Part shown: in pieces, positions 16,506-25,883 of the stretch
Layout: every line of letters begins with the position of its first letter
How positions within the stretch are numbered: position 1 is the stretch's first letter
DNA from: Rhodocyclaceae bacterium
GTDB lineage: Bacteria; Pseudomonadota; Gammaproteobacteria; Burkholderiales; Rhodocyclaceae
DNA: 34,067 nucleotides
Assembly (NCBI GenBank): GCA_023383815.1
Contig: JAHDYG010000031.1
Location: 1 to 34,067, forward strand
Reading direction: 5' to 3'
Notes under the pieces: model-generated
Database searches by the model: none
What the model saw: only the letters and a program-made list of their open reading frames with translations
What the model was told of the DNA's origin: nothing
Program-made: the position numbers and the translations under genes

Positions 16506-18418
16506 TCTCGCCGTGCGCCTCGATCCGCTTCGCACTGGCCCTCGTCGCCGTCACGCTGAGCCTACTGCTGCCGGGCGCGTTTGCCCAGGCAGAAGCGCCT
16601 GCCGGTGTGGTACTCGACCCGGCACGGGCATCGATTCCGCTGGCCGGCAGGCTCTCGGTCCTCGAAGATCCCGAACACCGCTACACGATCGCTGACGTGC
16701 GCGGCGCGCTGCGCGAGGGGTTCATTCCGGCCGCAGCCGATGCGCCATCGCCGAACTTCGGCTACACGAAGAGCGCCTGGTGGCTGCGCATCGATCTCGC
16801 CCCGGCCGAAGGCGCGGCCGCCGATGACTGGCTGCTCGAAGTCGCCTTCCCGCTGATCGACCGCATCGAACTCTACATCGGCGACGCAGCCCGCCCGCTC
16901 GTGGCTGGCGACCGGCTGCCCTTCGGTTTTCGCCCGTACGCGCACCGCAATTTCGTGTTTCCGCTGGCAGATCTGCCAATGCCGGACACGCCCGTTTCGT
17001 TGTGGCTGCGCGTCGAATCCGAAGGCACGCTGACCGTACCGCTGACGCTGTGGCAGGCCCAGGCGCTCGCCCATCACAGCCAGACGAGCTACACCGCGCT
17101 CGCGCTCTACTACGGCGCGATTCTCGCGCTGCTGCTCTACAACCTGCTGCTCTACTTCGCGATCCGCGACCGCAGCTATCTCGAATACGTGCTGTGTGTC
17201 GCGGGCATGCTGATCGGGCAGCTTTCGCTCAATGGCTTCGGCAACCAGTTCCTGTGGCCGGAATCGACGACCTGGGGTCACATCGCCGGCCCCTTTGGCT
17301 TCGCCGTGTGCGGGCTCTTTGCCGCTGCCTTCACGCGCAGCTTCCTCGGCACCCGCGCCTGTGCTCCGGTGCTCGACCGCCTGCTCATGCTCTTCGTGTT
17401 GCTCTTCGCGCTCGCCGCAGCCTCCCTGACCTACTACCCGTACCGCTTCGGCGCGATGGCCGCCTCGGCACTCGGTCCGCTGTTCGCGATCCTGGCCGTC
17501 GCCTGCGGTCTGCACTGCTACCGTCGGCGCCAGCCCGGCGCGGGGATCTATCTCATTGCCTGGGCCATGGTGCTGCTCGGCGCGGCGATCACGGGCGCTC
17601 GCAATTTCGGTCTCGTTCCGACCAACGCGTTCACGCTCTATGCCCTGCAGGTCGGCTCCGTGCTCGACCTGTTGCTGCTCTCGTTCGCGCTCGCCAGCCG
17701 CATCAACGCGATGCGTCAGGAGCGCGCCGAAGCACAGGCCCAGGCCCTCGAAGCGAAGGAGCAGCTCGTGCACGGCTTGCAGCGCTCGGAGCAGCAGCTT
17801 GCGCAACGGGTCGCCGAACGGACCCAGGAGCTGGCGGAAGTCAATGAACAGTTGCGGGAGAAGGAACGCCACCTGCAGCACGCCGCCCACCACGATCCAC
17901 TGACCGGTGCCGCCAACCGCCTGCTGCTCGGCGAGCGCATCATTCATGCCCTGAACCGGGCGCGGCGTCACAACCTGCGCATCGCGGTGCTGCTGGTCGA
18001 CCTGGACGGGTTCAAGCCCGTCAACGACCGCTACGGCCACACGGTCGGCGACGAACTGCTGGTCGCCGTCGCCCAGCGCATCCGCGCAGTGCTGCGCGCC
18101 GAGGATACCGTCGCGCGGATCGGCGGCGACGAGTTCGTCGTGATGCTCGAGGACATCTTCGACACGGACGACGTCCAGCGCGTCGTCAGCAGCATTTCCC
18201 GCGAACTGGCCCACGTCTTCGATCTGTCGGAGGGTTCGGTGCGGCTCGGCGCCTCCGTCGGGTACGCACTGTTCCCCGAGGACGGCGATTCGCCTGAAAG
18301 TCTGGTCAAGGCGGCCGACAAGAGAATGTACGGCATCAAGAAGAGCAAGGGCGAACCGCACGCACCGATTCCGATGGCAAACCCCACGCCAGACACGATC
18401 ACCGGCAAGGCGCCGTGA
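16502..18418 (+). CDS. Membrane diguanylate cyclase with 7TMR-DISM sensor and GGDEF domain
   Basis: A 638-residue receptor-type enzyme predicted to make c-di-GMP. A signal peptide (1-30) is followed by a periplasmic 7TMR-DISM extracellular domain (about 35-190, with [12 protein letters not shown]). Then come seven membrane helices (about 196-400), a coiled coil (405-460), and a GGDEF domain beginning DPLTGAANR. Its active site GGDEF (541-545) is intact, and so is the product-inhibition I-site RxxD (Arg532 to Asp535) five residues before it. The start overlaps the cobU stop by 4 bases, and cobT follows after 91 bases. The ligand is unknown. Its position inside a cobalamin operon is unusual and may mean coupling, or only insertion. 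Confidence 0.92.
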   Translation: MISPCASIRFALALVAVTLSLLLPGAFAQAEAPAGVVLDPARASIPLAGRLSVLEDPEHRYTIADVRGALREGFIPAAADAPSPNFGYTKSAWWLRIDLAPAEGAAADDWLLEVAFPLIDRIELYIGDAARPLVAGDRLPFGFRPYAHRNFVFPLADLPMPDTPVSLWLRVESEGTLTVPLTLWQAQALAHHSQTSYTALALYYGAILALLLYNLLLYFAIRDRSYLEYVLCVAGMLIGQLSLNGFGNQFLWPESTTWGHIAGPFGFAVCGLFAAAFTRSFLGTRACAPVLDRLLMLFVLLFALAAASLTYYPYRFGAMAASALGPLFAILAVACGLHCYRRRQPGAGIYLIAWAMVLLGAAITGARNFGLVPTNAFTLYALQVGSVLDLLLLSFALASRINAMRQERAEAQAQALEAKEQLVHGLQRSEQQLAQRVAERTQELAEVNEQLREKERHLQHAAHHDPLTGAANRLLLGERIIHALNRARRHNLRIAVLLVDLDGFKPVNDRYGHTVGDELLVAVAQRIRAVLRAEDTVARIGGDEFVVMLEDIFDTDDVQRVVSSISRELAHVFDLSEGSVRLGASVGYALFPEDGDSPESLVKAADKRMYGIKKSKGEPHAPIPMANPTPDTITGKAP

Positions 18419-18468
18419 ACACCTCGCAACGCCCGCCATGCGCAGCGCCCGGACGACACGGGACTGCA

Positions 18469-18477
18469 TGCTAAGAT
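18469..18477 (+). promoter_or_regulatory. Candidate extended -10 promoter for cobT
   Basis: TGCTAAGAT is an extended -10 (TGn plus TAAGAT) 32 bases before the cobT ATG, with no -35 match. It would let cobT-cobS-cobC be transcribed independently of cobU and the cyclase. Confidence 0.4.
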
Positions 18478-18509
18478 CCGCCCGTCCTTCATACCGCCCG
18501 AATCTTCCC

Positions 18510-19547
18510 ATGCAAGCTGCAATCGAAGCGCCCGACCTCGCCTTGCGCGAATCCCTCGTCCACCGGATCGACCAGAAGACCAAGCCGCCCGGCGCACTCG
18601 GGCGCCTCGAAGCGCTCGCGCTGCAGATCGGGCTGATCCAGCAGACCCTGACGCCGAGCCTCGAACGTCCGCAGATCCTCGTCTTCGCAGGCGACCATGG
18701 GGCTGCGCGGGCCGGCGTTTCCGCATTTCCGCAGGAAGTCACGTGGCAGATGGTCGAGAATTTCCTCGCCGGAGGCGCCGCGATCAATGTCTTCTGCCGG
18801 CAGACAGGGCTCGCGCTCAAGGTCGTCGACGCGGGCGTGAACCACGACTTCGGCCAGCACCCGGGGCTCATCGACGAGAAGATCGGCCACGGGACGCAGA
18901 ACTACCTCGAAGCCCCGGCGATCGCACCCGAGGCCGTCGCACTCGCGCTCGAACGCGGTCGGCGACTGACCCACCGGCTGGCCGAGGAAGGCTGCCGCGT
19001 CCTCGGGTTCGGCGAGATGGGCATCGGCAACACGGCCTCGGCATCGCTGCTCACCCACTGCCTGACCGATGCCGATCTCACGGCAGTGACCGGGCGCGGC
19101 ACCGGGCTCGACGACGCAGGCCTCGCACGCAAGCGGGCCTTGCTCGAACAGGCGGTCACGCGCGGCGGGCGCCCTACGGATCCGCTGCGCGCGCTGTCGG
19201 AGTACGGCGGCTACGAGATCGCAATGATGGCGGGTGCGATGCTCGGTGCGGCCGAGCGGCGCATGGTGCTGCTGATCGACGGTTTCATCGTCACCGCAGC
19301 ACTGCTCGCGGCCCATGCGATCGCCCCGGCGATCCTGCCCTACTGCGTGTTCGCCCACCGCTCGCGCGAGCCGGGCCACACCTGGCAACTCGAACACCTC
19401 GGCGCCGACCCCTTGATAGAACTCGACCTGCGCCTCGGCGAGGGCACCGGCGCCGCGCTCGCGTATCCGCTGGTACAGGCGGCGGTGAATTTCCTCAACG
19501 AGATGGCGAGCTTCGAATCGGCGGGGGTCAGCGAGCGCCAGCCCTGA
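18510..19547 (+). CDS. cobT: Nicotinate-nucleotide--dimethylbenzimidazole phosphoribosyltransferase CobT
   Basis: CobT transfers ribose phosphate from nicotinate mononucleotide to the lower-ligand base, giving alpha-ribazole phosphate. The 345-residue protein shows the N-terminal substrate motif [16 protein letters not shown], the VFAGDHGAA motif, [14 protein letters not shown], and the C-terminal [12 protein letters not shown] that carries the catalytic glutamate in known CobT. The ATG 18510 gives the standard N-terminus; an in-frame ATG upstream at 18438 would add 24 unconserved residues. It shares a TGATG junction with cobS. Which benzimidazole-type base is used cannot be read from this gene, and no bluB is in the window. 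Confidence 0.96.
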   Translation: MQAAIEAPDLALRESLVHRIDQKTKPPGALGRLEALALQIGLIQQTLTPSLERPQILVFAGDHGAARAGVSAFPQEVTWQMVENFLAGGAAINVFCRQTGLALKVVDAGVNHDFGQHPGLIDEKIGHGTQNYLEAPAIAPEAVALALERGRRLTHRLAEEGCRVLGFGEMGIGNTASASLLTHCLTDADLTAVTGRGTGLDDAGLARKRALLEQAVTRGGRPTDPLRALSEYGGYEIAMMAGAMLGAAERRMVLLIDGFIVTAALLAAHAIAPAILPYCVFAHRSREPGHTWQLEHLGADPLIELDLRLGEGTGAALAYPLVQAAVNFLNEMASFESAGVSERQP

Positions 19548-20332
19548 TGCGCCGTCAGCTCGAACTGTTCTTCACCGCTCTGGGCTTCTTCACCCGCCTT
19601 CCGGTGCCGGCCTGGGTGCCGTGGTCGCCCGAGCGGCTCAATCAGGCCGCCCGGTATTTTCCGCTGGTCGGCTGGGTAGTCGGCGCGATCGGCGCCGCAA
19701 GCTTTCTCGCGCTGGCCCAGGTCCTGCCCGCTTCGATCGCGGTGGTGCTGTCGATGGCGGTGACGATCCGCGTGACCGGCGCCTTTCACGAGGACGGCTG
19801 GGCCGACACCTGCGACGGGCTCGGCGGCGGCTGGGACAAGGCACAGGCACTTTCGATCATGAAGGACTCGCGCATCGGCAGCTACGGCGCGATCGGCCTC
19901 GTGCTGATGCTGCTCGCGAAGGCCGCCGCGCTCGTGGAGCTGGCCGCCTTCGGACCCGCTGCAGTTGCCGCTGCGCTGCTGGCCGCCCATCCGCTGTCGC
20001 GCCTCGCCTCGACGAGCCTGATCCACACGCTCGACTATGTCCGCGACGACGATTCGTCGAAATCGAAACCCCTTGCCCATCGCCTCACCGCGCACGAACT
20101 CGCACTGGCAGCGCTGTTCGGGCTGCTGCCCCTCGTGGTGCTGCCCCTTGTCGTGCTGCCCATTCCGGCGGCACTGGCCGCCCTCGCGCTCGCCACCCTT
20201 GCAACGCTGTGGGCTGCGCGCATCTTCGTGCGCCGGATCGGCGGCTACACCGGCGACTGCCTCGGCGCACTCCAGCAAGGCAGCGAACTGGCCTGTTACC
20301 TCGGAATCCTGATCGCATGGAACTTCACCTGA
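19547..20332 (+). CDS. cobS: Adenosylcobinamide-GDP ribazoletransferase CobS (cobalamin-5'-phosphate synthase)
   Basis: An integral membrane enzyme joining AdoCbi-GDP with alpha-ribazole (phosphate), the last assembly step of the nucleotide loop. The 261-residue protein has the characteristic start [17 protein letters not shown], the acidic Mg2+-binding motif [18 protein letters not shown] (about 79-96), KDSRIGSYG, and several hydrophobic helices. The C-terminus [13 protein letters not shown] is typical. ATG 19547 shares bases with the cobT stop, and the cobC start lies 16 bases inside its end, so translation of the three is probably coupled. Confidence 0.95.
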   Translation: MRRQLELFFTALGFFTRLPVPAWVPWSPERLNQAARYFPLVGWVVGAIGAASFLALAQVLPASIAVVLSMAVTIRVTGAFHEDGWADTCDGLGGGWDKAQALSIMKDSRIGSYGAIGLVLMLLAKAAALVELAAFGPAAVAAALLAAHPLSRLASTSLIHTLDYVRDDDSSKSKPLAHRLTAHELALAALFGLLPLVVLPLVVLPIPAALAALALATLATLWAARIFVRRIGGYTGDCLGALQQGSELACYLGILIAWNFT

Positions 20333-20883
20333 TCCGCCACCCGCGCCCGGCCATCGCAGACGGCATCTGCTACGGACAGTCCGACCTCGGTCTCGCCGAA
20401 GCGCCCGCCCCGGTCGCAGCCCGGCTGCGCCCACTGCTGCCGCGGCACTACCGGCTCTACGCCAGCCCGCTCGCACGTGCACGCCTGCTGGCCGAGGAAC
20501 TGGGCAGCGTGGTGCTCGACGCACGTCTCAAGGAGATGGATTTCGGCGCCTGGGAGATGCAGCCCTATGCACAGATCGGCCCGGCACTGGAGGCCTGGGT
20601 GGAGGATCCGCTCGGTTTCCGCGCCCCCGGCGGCGAATCCGCGCACGACATGTCCCGGCGCGTAGACGAGTGGTTCGACGAGATGCTCGCGGCCGCCGGG
20701 ACGCACGCCACCGAGGCGGTCGTCGTGGTTGCGCATGGCGGCCCCTTGCGCGCGATCGCCGGCCGCCTGCTCGGCATCCCCGCCGAGCGCTGGCTCTCGC
20801 TCGCCTTCGAGTGCGGCCACGCAACCCGCATCGACCTCGCCCCCTGGGGCGCGATGCTGAAGTGGTTCAATCGCCCGGACTGA
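20317..20883 (+). CDS. cobC: Histidine phosphatase CobC, probable alpha-ribazole phosphatase
   Basis: A cytosolic phosphoglycerate-mutase-fold phosphatase that would remove the 5' phosphate of alpha-ribazole phosphate or of cobalamin 5'-phosphate. In the 188-residue protein the catalytic His8 lies in LIRHPRP, a family variant of the usual RHG. The other pocket residues are ASPLARAR (49-56), an acidic Glu73 in KEMDFGAWE, and His140 in VVAHGGPLR. The start is inside cobS. Specificity rests on the operon position after cobS, since histidine phosphatases are hard to assign by sequence alone. Confidence 0.88.
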   Translation: MELHLIRHPRPAIADGICYGQSDLGLAEAPAPVAARLRPLLPRHYRLYASPLARARLLAEELGSVVLDARLKEMDFGAWEMQPYAQIGPALEAWVEDPLGFRAPGGESAHDMSRRVDEWFDEMLAAAGTHATEAVVVVAHGGPLRAIAGRLLGIPAERWLSLAFECGHATRIDLAPWGAMLKWFNRPD

Positions 20884-20904
20884 ACGGCCAGCCGGGCTTC
20901 GTGG

Positions 20905-20910
20905 GATAAT
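20905..20910 (+). promoter_or_regulatory. Candidate -10 box (GATAAT) before rfaE1
   Basis: GATAAT lies 28 bases before the rfaE1 ATG in the 55-base gap after cobC, without a convincing -35 box. It marks the likely start of the LPS operon and separates it from the cobalamin genes. Confidence 0.4.
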
Positions 20911-20938
20911 CGCGAGTCCACGACTTTTCGCCTGCCCG

Positions 20939-21901
20939 ATGCAAGCCCACCTTCCCGATCTTTCCGCCGGACGCGTCCTCATCGTCGGCGACGTCATGCT
21001 CGACCGCTACTGGCACGGCTCGACGACACGCATCTCGCCCGAGGCGCCGGTGCCCATCGTCAAGGTCGAGGGCGACGAATTCCGTGCCGGCGGCGCCGGC
21101 AACGTCGCCCTCAACGCCGCGACCCTGGGCGCCCCGACGGTACTGATCGGCCTCGTCGGCCCGGACGAAGCCGGCCGCCTCGTGCGCGAGCGTCTCGCCC
21201 AGGGTGGCGTCGAATGCCGGCTGCTGGAGGCCCCCAGCCACCCGACCATCACCAAGCTGCGCATCATCAGCCGTCACCAGCAGTTGATCCGCCTCGATTT
21301 CGAAGACAATTTCGCGGTGCTCGAATCGGCCGGCATCGAGGAGGCCTGCCTCGGCGCACTGCCCGGCAGCGGCGCGCTCGTGCTGTCGGACTACGGCAAG
21401 GGCACGCTGGCGCAGGTCGGCAGCCTGATCCGCGATGCGCGCGAGCACCGCGTTCCCGTCATCGTCGACCCGAAGGGCACCGATTTCGGCCGCTACTGCG
21501 GCGCCACGCTGATCACGCCCAATCTTTCGGAGTTCGAAGCCGTGGTCGGCCATTGTGCCGACGAAGCAACGCTCGTGTCGCGCGCCGAGGCACTGCGCGC
21601 CGCGCTCGATCTCGAAGCGCTGCTGGTGACGCGCAGCGAGCGCGGCATGACGCTCGTCGCCCGCGACCTGCCGCCGCTCCACCTGCCGGCGCGCGCACGC
21701 GACGTCTTCGATGTCACCGGCGCGGGCGACACGGTGGTCGCCGTGCTCGGCGCCGGACTGGCGAACGGACTGACGCTCGCCGACGCAACCGCGCTGGCCA
21801 ACCTCGCCGGCGGCATCGTCGTCGGCAAGCTCGGCACCGCCACCGTCACCCGCGAAGAACTCACCCACGCGCTGCAGCGCGGCCACGGAGAATCGGCATG
21901 A
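20939..21901 (+). CDS. rfaE1: D-glycero-beta-D-manno-heptose-7-phosphate kinase RfaE1 (kinase half of HldE)
   Basis: This PfkB/ribokinase-family enzyme phosphorylates heptose 7-phosphate at C1 in ADP-heptose synthesis. The 320-residue protein covers only the kinase domain, whereas the bifunctional enterobacterial HldE (about 477 residues) also carries the adenylyltransferase. The partner rfaE2 is not in this window. Motifs are GDVMLDRYW (17-25), the ribokinase GGAGN signature (51-55) and DVTGAGD (258-264), with the catalytic base Asp264. It overlaps hldD by 4 bases (ATGA), consistent with adjacent steps of one pathway. Confidence 0.94.
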   Translation: MQAHLPDLSAGRVLIVGDVMLDRYWHGSTTRISPEAPVPIVKVEGDEFRAGGAGNVALNAATLGAPTVLIGLVGPDEAGRLVRERLAQGGVECRLLEAPSHPTITKLRIISRHQQLIRLDFEDNFAVLESAGIEEACLGALPGSGALVLSDYGKGTLAQVGSLIRDAREHRVPVIVDPKGTDFGRYCGATLITPNLSEFEAVVGHCADEATLVSRAEALRAALDLEALLVTRSERGMTLVARDLPPLHLPARARDVFDVTGAGDTVVAVLGAGLANGLTLADATALANLAGGIVVGKLGTATVTREELTHALQRGHGESA

Positions 21902-22854
21902 TCATCGTCACCGGCGGCGCCGGCTTCATCGGCAGCAATCTCGTGCACGGACTGAACGCCCGCGGCATCACCGACATCCTCGTCGTCGACGACCTCACCG
22001 ACGGGCGCAAGTGCCTCAACCTCGCCGACGCCGACATCCGCGACTACGCCGACAAGGACGACTTCCTGCGCCGCATCCAGGCCGGCGAGGATTTCGGGCC
22101 GGTCGAGGCGGTCTTCCACGAAGGCGCCTGCTCGTCCACCACCGAATGGGACGGCCGCTACGTGATGGCCGTGAACTACGAATACTCCAAGGCACTGCTC
22201 GCCTGGTGCACGGCGCGCAAGGTGCCGCTGCTCTATGCCTCCTCCGCCTCGGTGTATGGCATGGGCCCGGTGTTTCGCGAGGCCCGCGAGCACGAGCGCC
22301 CGCTCAACATGTACGCCTACTCGAAGTTCCTCTTCGACTGCCACCTGCGCCCGCTCCTGGCCGGGATCGGGAGCCAGGTCGTGGGCCTGCGCTACTTCAA
22401 CGTGTACGGCCCGCGCGAACAGCACAAGGGCAGCATGGCGAGCGTCGCCTACCACTTCCACAAGCAGTTGCGCGAAAGCGGGCGCGTGCGCCTCTTCGAA
22501 GGTTCGGACGGCTACGGCCCGGGCGAGCAGCGACGCGACTTCATCCACGTCGACGACCTCGTCGCGGTCAAGCTGTGGCTCTTCGACCACCCCGGGGTCT
22601 CGGGCATCTTCAACCTTGGCACCGGCCGCGCCCAGAGCTTCAACGACGTCGCCCACGCCGCAATCGACTGGCACGGCAGCGGCAGCATCGAATACATCCC
22701 CTTCCCGGACACCCTCAAGGGCCGCTACCAGAGCTTCACCGAAGCCGACCTCGCAGCCCTGCGCGCAACCGGCTGCACGCATGCGTTCATGCCGGTCGAG
22801 GAAGGCGTGCCGAGGTACCTGGAGTGGCTTGCCGCAAACGCAACTGAAAGTTGA
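21898..22854 (+). CDS. hldD: ADP-L-glycero-D-manno-heptose 6-epimerase HldD
   Basis: HldD converts ADP-D,D-heptose to ADP-L,D-heptose, the donor for the LPS inner core. The 318-residue protein is an extended short-chain dehydrogenase. It has the dinucleotide motif GGAGFIG (6-12), the epimerase motif [13 protein letters not shown] (74-86), the Ser/Tyr active region YASSASVYG and the YxxxK pair Tyr139/Lys143. [13 protein letters not shown] is strongly typical of HldD. It is followed not by the heptosyltransferases directly but by a toxin-antitoxin pair. Confidence 0.96.
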   Translation: MIIVTGGAGFIGSNLVHGLNARGITDILVVDDLTDGRKCLNLADADIRDYADKDDFLRRIQAGEDFGPVEAVFHEGACSSTTEWDGRYVMAVNYEYSKALLAWCTARKVPLLYASSASVYGMGPVFREAREHERPLNMYAYSKFLFDCHLRPLLAGIGSQVVGLRYFNVYGPREQHKGSMASVAYHFHKQLRESGRVRLFEGSDGYGPGEQRRDFIHVDDLVAVKLWLFDHPGVSGIFNLGTGRAQSFNDVAHAAIDWHGSGSIEYIPFPDTLKGRYQSFTEADLAALRATGCTHAFMPVEEGVPRYLEWLAANATES

Positions 22855-22871
22855 TCCGGCCCTCCAAATTG

Positions 22872-22913
22872 TGTACGCAATTCATTGCAGATGTGTACAT
22901 TGATTGCTAGCAT
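22872..22913 (+). promoter_or_regulatory. Antitoxin promoter/operator with TGTACA-type hexamers
   Basis: TGTACA at 22894-22899 and the related TGTACG at 22872-22877 lie 22 bases apart, two helical turns. A perfect GCAAT-TC-ATTGC palindrome sits between them (22877-22888). TGTACA is the core hexamer of the known YefM-YoeB operator, and the gene downstream is a Phd/YefM-type antitoxin. A possible promoter, TTGCAG (22885-22890) with TAGCAT (22908-22913), 17-base spacer, overlaps the hexamers, as autorepression would require. Confidence 0.5.
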
Positions 22914-22945
22914 GTGGGTTCGATGTCCCACGCAGGAGTTTCCCG

Positions 22946-23212
22946 ATGTCCGACACCGTATCCGTACGCGAATTGCGCGAACATCTGGCCGAGTACCTGC
23001 ACGCAGCCGAGCGCGGGCAGACCTTCCTCATCACCTCCCACCGCAGGCCTGTGGCCCGGATCATCTCCGCTGCGCAAGCGCCTGAGGGCATGCCCGAGAT
23101 TCCCGGCGTCCGCTGGGCCCGGTCCAAGGGCAAGCTGTCCCGACCAGTGTCCAGCCGCCCGGTCAATACCGGCGAACCGATTTCGGACTGGGTCATCGCG
23201 AATCGCCGCTGA
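22946..23212 (+). CDS. Phd/YefM-family antitoxin inside the LPS operon
   Basis: An 88-residue antitoxin: SDTVSVRELREHLAEYLHAAERGQTFLITSHRRPVARII (2-40) is the Phd/YefM DNA-binding fold, followed by a basic, Ser/Pro-rich tail for toxin binding. The start MSDTVS has AGGAG 8 bases upstream, and the longer in-frame ATG at 22904 lies inside the probable promoter. The PIN toxin starts 3 bases after its stop. It sits between hldD and waaF on the same strand. Its protein is unlike the 10215-10469 antitoxin outside the family motif, so this is not a recent duplicate. Confidence 0.85.
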   Translation: MSDTVSVRELREHLAEYLHAAERGQTFLITSHRRPVARIISAAQAPEGMPEIPGVRWARSKGKLSRPVSSRPVNTGEPISDWVIANRR

Positions 23213-23215
23213 GTC

Positions 23216-23668
23216 ATGGAAACCTCCCCCGGCGCATATTTCGACACCTCCGCAACGGTCAAGCTGTATCTCGCCGAAGCGGGCAGTGTGCAGATCGAGC
23301 AGCTCTATGACGAAACCCCTCAGGTGTTCTGCCACGAGATCGGGTTTGTCGAGACGCGCGCCGCACTGGCGGCTGCGTGCCGTCAGCAGCGGGTCGACGA
23401 CGAACAGCATCGCACCCTCGTGACCGACTTCCGGTATGACTGGATCAACAATTTCAGCTCGATGCCGACCGACGAGCCGCTGCTTGAACGTGCGGCAGAA
23501 CTGGCGGAGGGCTTTGCACTGCGCGGTTATGACGCGATCCATCTCGCCAGCGCTGACCGCATCCGCCTGCACCTGCCCGGGCTCCGGTTTGTCAGCTTCG
23601 ACCGCGACCTCAATCGCGCGGCCCGGCTGCTGGGCTTGCCGTTGCCGCATTTCGTGCCGCTGCCGTGA
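23216..23668 (+). CDS. PIN-domain ribonuclease toxin, VapC-like, upstream of waaF
   Basis: A 150-residue PIN protein starting AYFDTSATVKLYLAEAGS, a common VapC N-terminus. Acidic residues that would bind Mg2+ are Asp10, Glu46 (FVETRAAL), Asp106 (GYDAIHLA) and Asp129 (SFDRDL). It forms a toxin-antitoxin pair with the gene just before it. Its stop (TGA 23666-23668) overlaps a possible GTG start of waaF at 23665 by 4 bases, so LPS heptosyltransferase expression may depend on translation through this toxin gene. Confidence 0.85.
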   Translation: METSPGAYFDTSATVKLYLAEAGSVQIEQLYDETPQVFCHEIGFVETRAALAAACRQQRVDDEQHRTLVTDFRYDWINNFSSMPTDEPLLERAAELAEGFALRGYDAIHLASADRIRLHLPGLRFVSFDRDLNRAARLLGLPLPHFVPLP

Positions 23669-23682
23669 AACGAACCCTGCCT

Positions 23683-24771
23683 ATGCCTGACGAGCCCCCC
23701 TGCGAGGAATCCGGGATCGACGCCCGCGAAGCCGCCGCCCCGCCCCAGCGCATCCTCGTCGTCGGCCCGTCGTGGGTGGGCGACATGGTCATGGCGCAGA
23801 GCCTGTTCCAGACGCTCAAGGCGGCGCGCGAGTGCGAGATCGATGTGCTGGCGCCCGAGTGGTCGCTGCCGATCCTGGCGCGCATGCCGCAGGTCAGCCG
23901 CGCGCTGGCGATGCCGCTCGGGCACGGGCAGCTCGAACTCGGGGTGCGCTGGCAACTCGGGCGGCAGCTCGCGCAGATCGGCTACGACCAGGCGATCGTG
24001 CTGCCCGGTTCGCTGAAGTCGGCGCTGATTCCGGCTTTTGCCGGAATTCCGCGTCGCACGGCCTTTCGCGGCGAGATGCGCTATTTCCTGATCAATGACA
24101 TGCGCCTCCTCGACAAGCGGCGGCTGCCGATGACGGTGCAGCGCTTCGTGGCGCTGGGGCGCCCGGTGAACAAGCCCCTGCCCGACCCGCTGCCGCGCCC
24201 GCAGCTCGTCGCCGACCGCGCCAATCAGGCGCGGCTGTGCGAATCACTTGGACTGGAGGCCGACCGGCCGGCGATCGCCTTCATGCCCGGAGCCGAGTAC
24301 GGGCCGGCCAAGCAATGGCCGCTGGCGCACTTCGCCACGCTGGCGGCGAGCCTCGTCACGCGCGGCTTCCAGGTCTGGATCCTCGGTTCGGGCAAGGATC
24401 GCGCGGCCGGCGATGAGATCGCGCACGGGCTCGAAGCGCGCGTCCACAACCTGTGCGGTCGCACCGGGCTCGGGGACGCGGTCGATCTTCTTGACCGGTG
24501 CCGGGCCGCGGTCACCAACGACTCGGGCCTGATGCACGTCGCAGCGGCACTCGACGTACCGCTCGTGGCGCTGTACGGTTCGTCGACGCCGGACCACACG
24601 CCGCCCCTGTCCGACCGCGCCGTGGTGCGCTACCTGCGCCTCGAGTGCTCGCCCTGCTTCAAGCGCACCTGCCCGCTCGGCCACACCCGGTGCCTCGTCG
24701 ACATCCCCCCGGCGAGCGTGCTCGAAGCGCTCGACCGGCTCGCGGCAGATCCGGCGCAGACGGAGCATTGA
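23683..24771 (+). CDS. waaF: LPS heptosyltransferase II WaaF
   Basis: A GT9-family glycosyltransferase that adds the second heptose of the inner core from ADP-heptose on the cytoplasmic face. The 362-residue protein has the N-terminal ILVVGPSWVGDMVMAQSLFQTL, the donor-binding PGAEYGPAKQWP, VTNDSGLMHVAAAL, and the C-terminal CSPCFKRTCPLGHTRC, all typical of WaaF. ATG 23683 is used here. An in-frame GTG at 23665 that overlaps the toxin stop would add six residues and cannot be excluded. The gap to waaC is 11 bases, which contain a strong AAGGAGG. Confidence 0.94.
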   Translation: MPDEPPCEESGIDAREAAAPPQRILVVGPSWVGDMVMAQSLFQTLKAARECEIDVLAPEWSLPILARMPQVSRALAMPLGHGQLELGVRWQLGRQLAQIGYDQAIVLPGSLKSALIPAFAGIPRRTAFRGEMRYFLINDMRLLDKRRLPMTVQRFVALGRPVNKPLPDPLPRPQLVADRANQARLCESLGLEADRPAIAFMPGAEYGPAKQWPLAHFATLAASLVTRGFQVWILGSGKDRAAGDEIAHGLEARVHNLCGRTGLGDAVDLLDRCRAAVTNDSGLMHVAAALDVPLVALYGSSTPDHTPPLSDRAVVRYLRLECSPCFKRTCPLGHTRCLVDIPPASVLEALDRLAADPAQTEH

Positions 24772-24782
24772 AGGAGGCCCGC

Positions 24783-25883
24783 ATGCGCGTGCTCGTGATC
24801 AAGACCTCTTCGCTGGGCGACATCATCCACACGCTGCCGGCGCTGACCGATGCCGCACGCATCCTGCCCGGAATCCGCTTCGACTGGGTCGTCGAGGAAG
24901 CCTTTGCCGAGATCCCGGCCTGGCACCCGGCGGTCGAGCGCGTGATACCGGTTGCGATCCGGCGCTGGCGCAGGAACCCGATGCAGGCCTGGCGCAGCGG
25001 CGAGTGGCGCGCCTTCGTGCGCAGCATCACCGCACCGACGCCGTACACGCTGGCGATCGACGCCCAGGGGCTGCTGAAGAGCGCATGGCTGTCGCGCCAC
25101 GTCCAGGCGCCGGTGCATGGGCTGGACCGGCGCTCGGCGCGCGAGGGTCTGGCAAGCCTCTTCTACCGCCACACGCATGCGGTTGCCCGCGGCCAGCATG
25201 CCGTGCAGCGGGTGCGGGCGCTCTTTGCCGCGGCGCTCGGCTATGCGATGCCGGCCTCCGACGGCGACTATGGGCTGGATCGTGCGCGCATCGTCGCCGC
25301 CGTCCAGCCCGAAGCCCATACCCCTGGCCGCTACCTGATGTTCCTCCACGGCACGACCTGGGAGACCAAGCACTGGCCCGAGTGGTACTGGGAACGCCTG
25401 CTTGCGCGCGCCCTCGAGGCCGGCTGGGAGGTCCGCCTGCCGTGGGGCAACCCCGCCGAGCGGGCCCGCGCCGAGCGGCTCGCGCAGGGCCGTCCGGGGG
25501 TCACCGTGCTGCCCCAGCTCACGCTCACCGGCATGGCGGTCGAGCTCGCCGGCGCCGCAGCCTGTGTCGCCGTCGACACCGGCCTGGGCCACCTTGCCGC
25601 TGCACTCGACATCCCCACGGTATCGCTCTTCGGACCGACCCATCCCGGCTATACCGGCGCCTGGGGGCGCGAGCAGGTGCACCTCGCTTCGGACCTGCGC
25701 TGCGCACCATGCCTTGCGCGCACCTGCCGCCATACCCCCGATGCGACCGAACGGGAACGCTTCGACCTCGCGCGCGAGACACCGTTGTGCTTCACGCGCG
25801 TGGCACCCGAGCAGGTCTGGCAGGCCCTCGACGACCTGCTCGATCGACGCGCGGCAAAGGCCGTACAGGCGGACCCGGTCTGA
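24783..25883 (+). CDS. waaC: LPS heptosyltransferase I WaaC
   Basis: A GT9 enzyme that adds the first heptose to Kdo2-lipid A. The 366-residue protein begins MRVLVIKTSSLGDIIHTLPAL, the classic WaaC start, and has FLHGTTWETKHWPEWYW, VDTGLGHLAAAL and SLFGPTHPGYTG in the donor domain. It is preceded by the strongest ribosome binding site of the operon, AGGAGG 5 bases before the ATG. Its stop overlaps the waaG start (TGATG). A CAPCLARTCRH cysteine cluster near the C-terminus is of unknown use. Confidence 0.95.
   Translation: MRVLVIKTSSLGDIIHTLPALTDAARILPGIRFDWVVEEAFAEIPAWHPAVERVIPVAIRRWRRNPMQAWRSGEWRAFVRSITAPTPYTLAIDAQGLLKSAWLSRHVQAPVHGLDRRSAREGLASLFYRHTHAVARGQHAVQRVRALFAAALGYAMPASDGDYGLDRARIVAAVQPEAHTPGRYLMFLHGTTWETKHWPEWYWERLLARALEAGWEVRLPWGNPAERARAERLAQGRPGVTVLPQLTLTGMAVELAGAAACVAVDTGLGHLAAALDIPTVSLFGPTHPGYTGAWGREQVHLASDLRCAPCLARTCRHTPDATERERFDLARETPLCFTRVAPEQVWQALDDLLDRRAAKAVQADPV

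Noticed and set aside
16562-18871. 769-codon minus-strand open frame opposite the diguanylate cyclase
   Set aside because: The sense strand encodes a full 7TM-GGDEF protein with intact motifs; the antisense product has no membrane, signal or domain pattern.
20317-20883. RHP instead of RHG in the CobC phosphatase as a loss of activity
   Set aside because: The catalytic histidine and the other pocket residues are intact, and RHP occurs in active CobC-type proteins, so it is not evidence of a defect.
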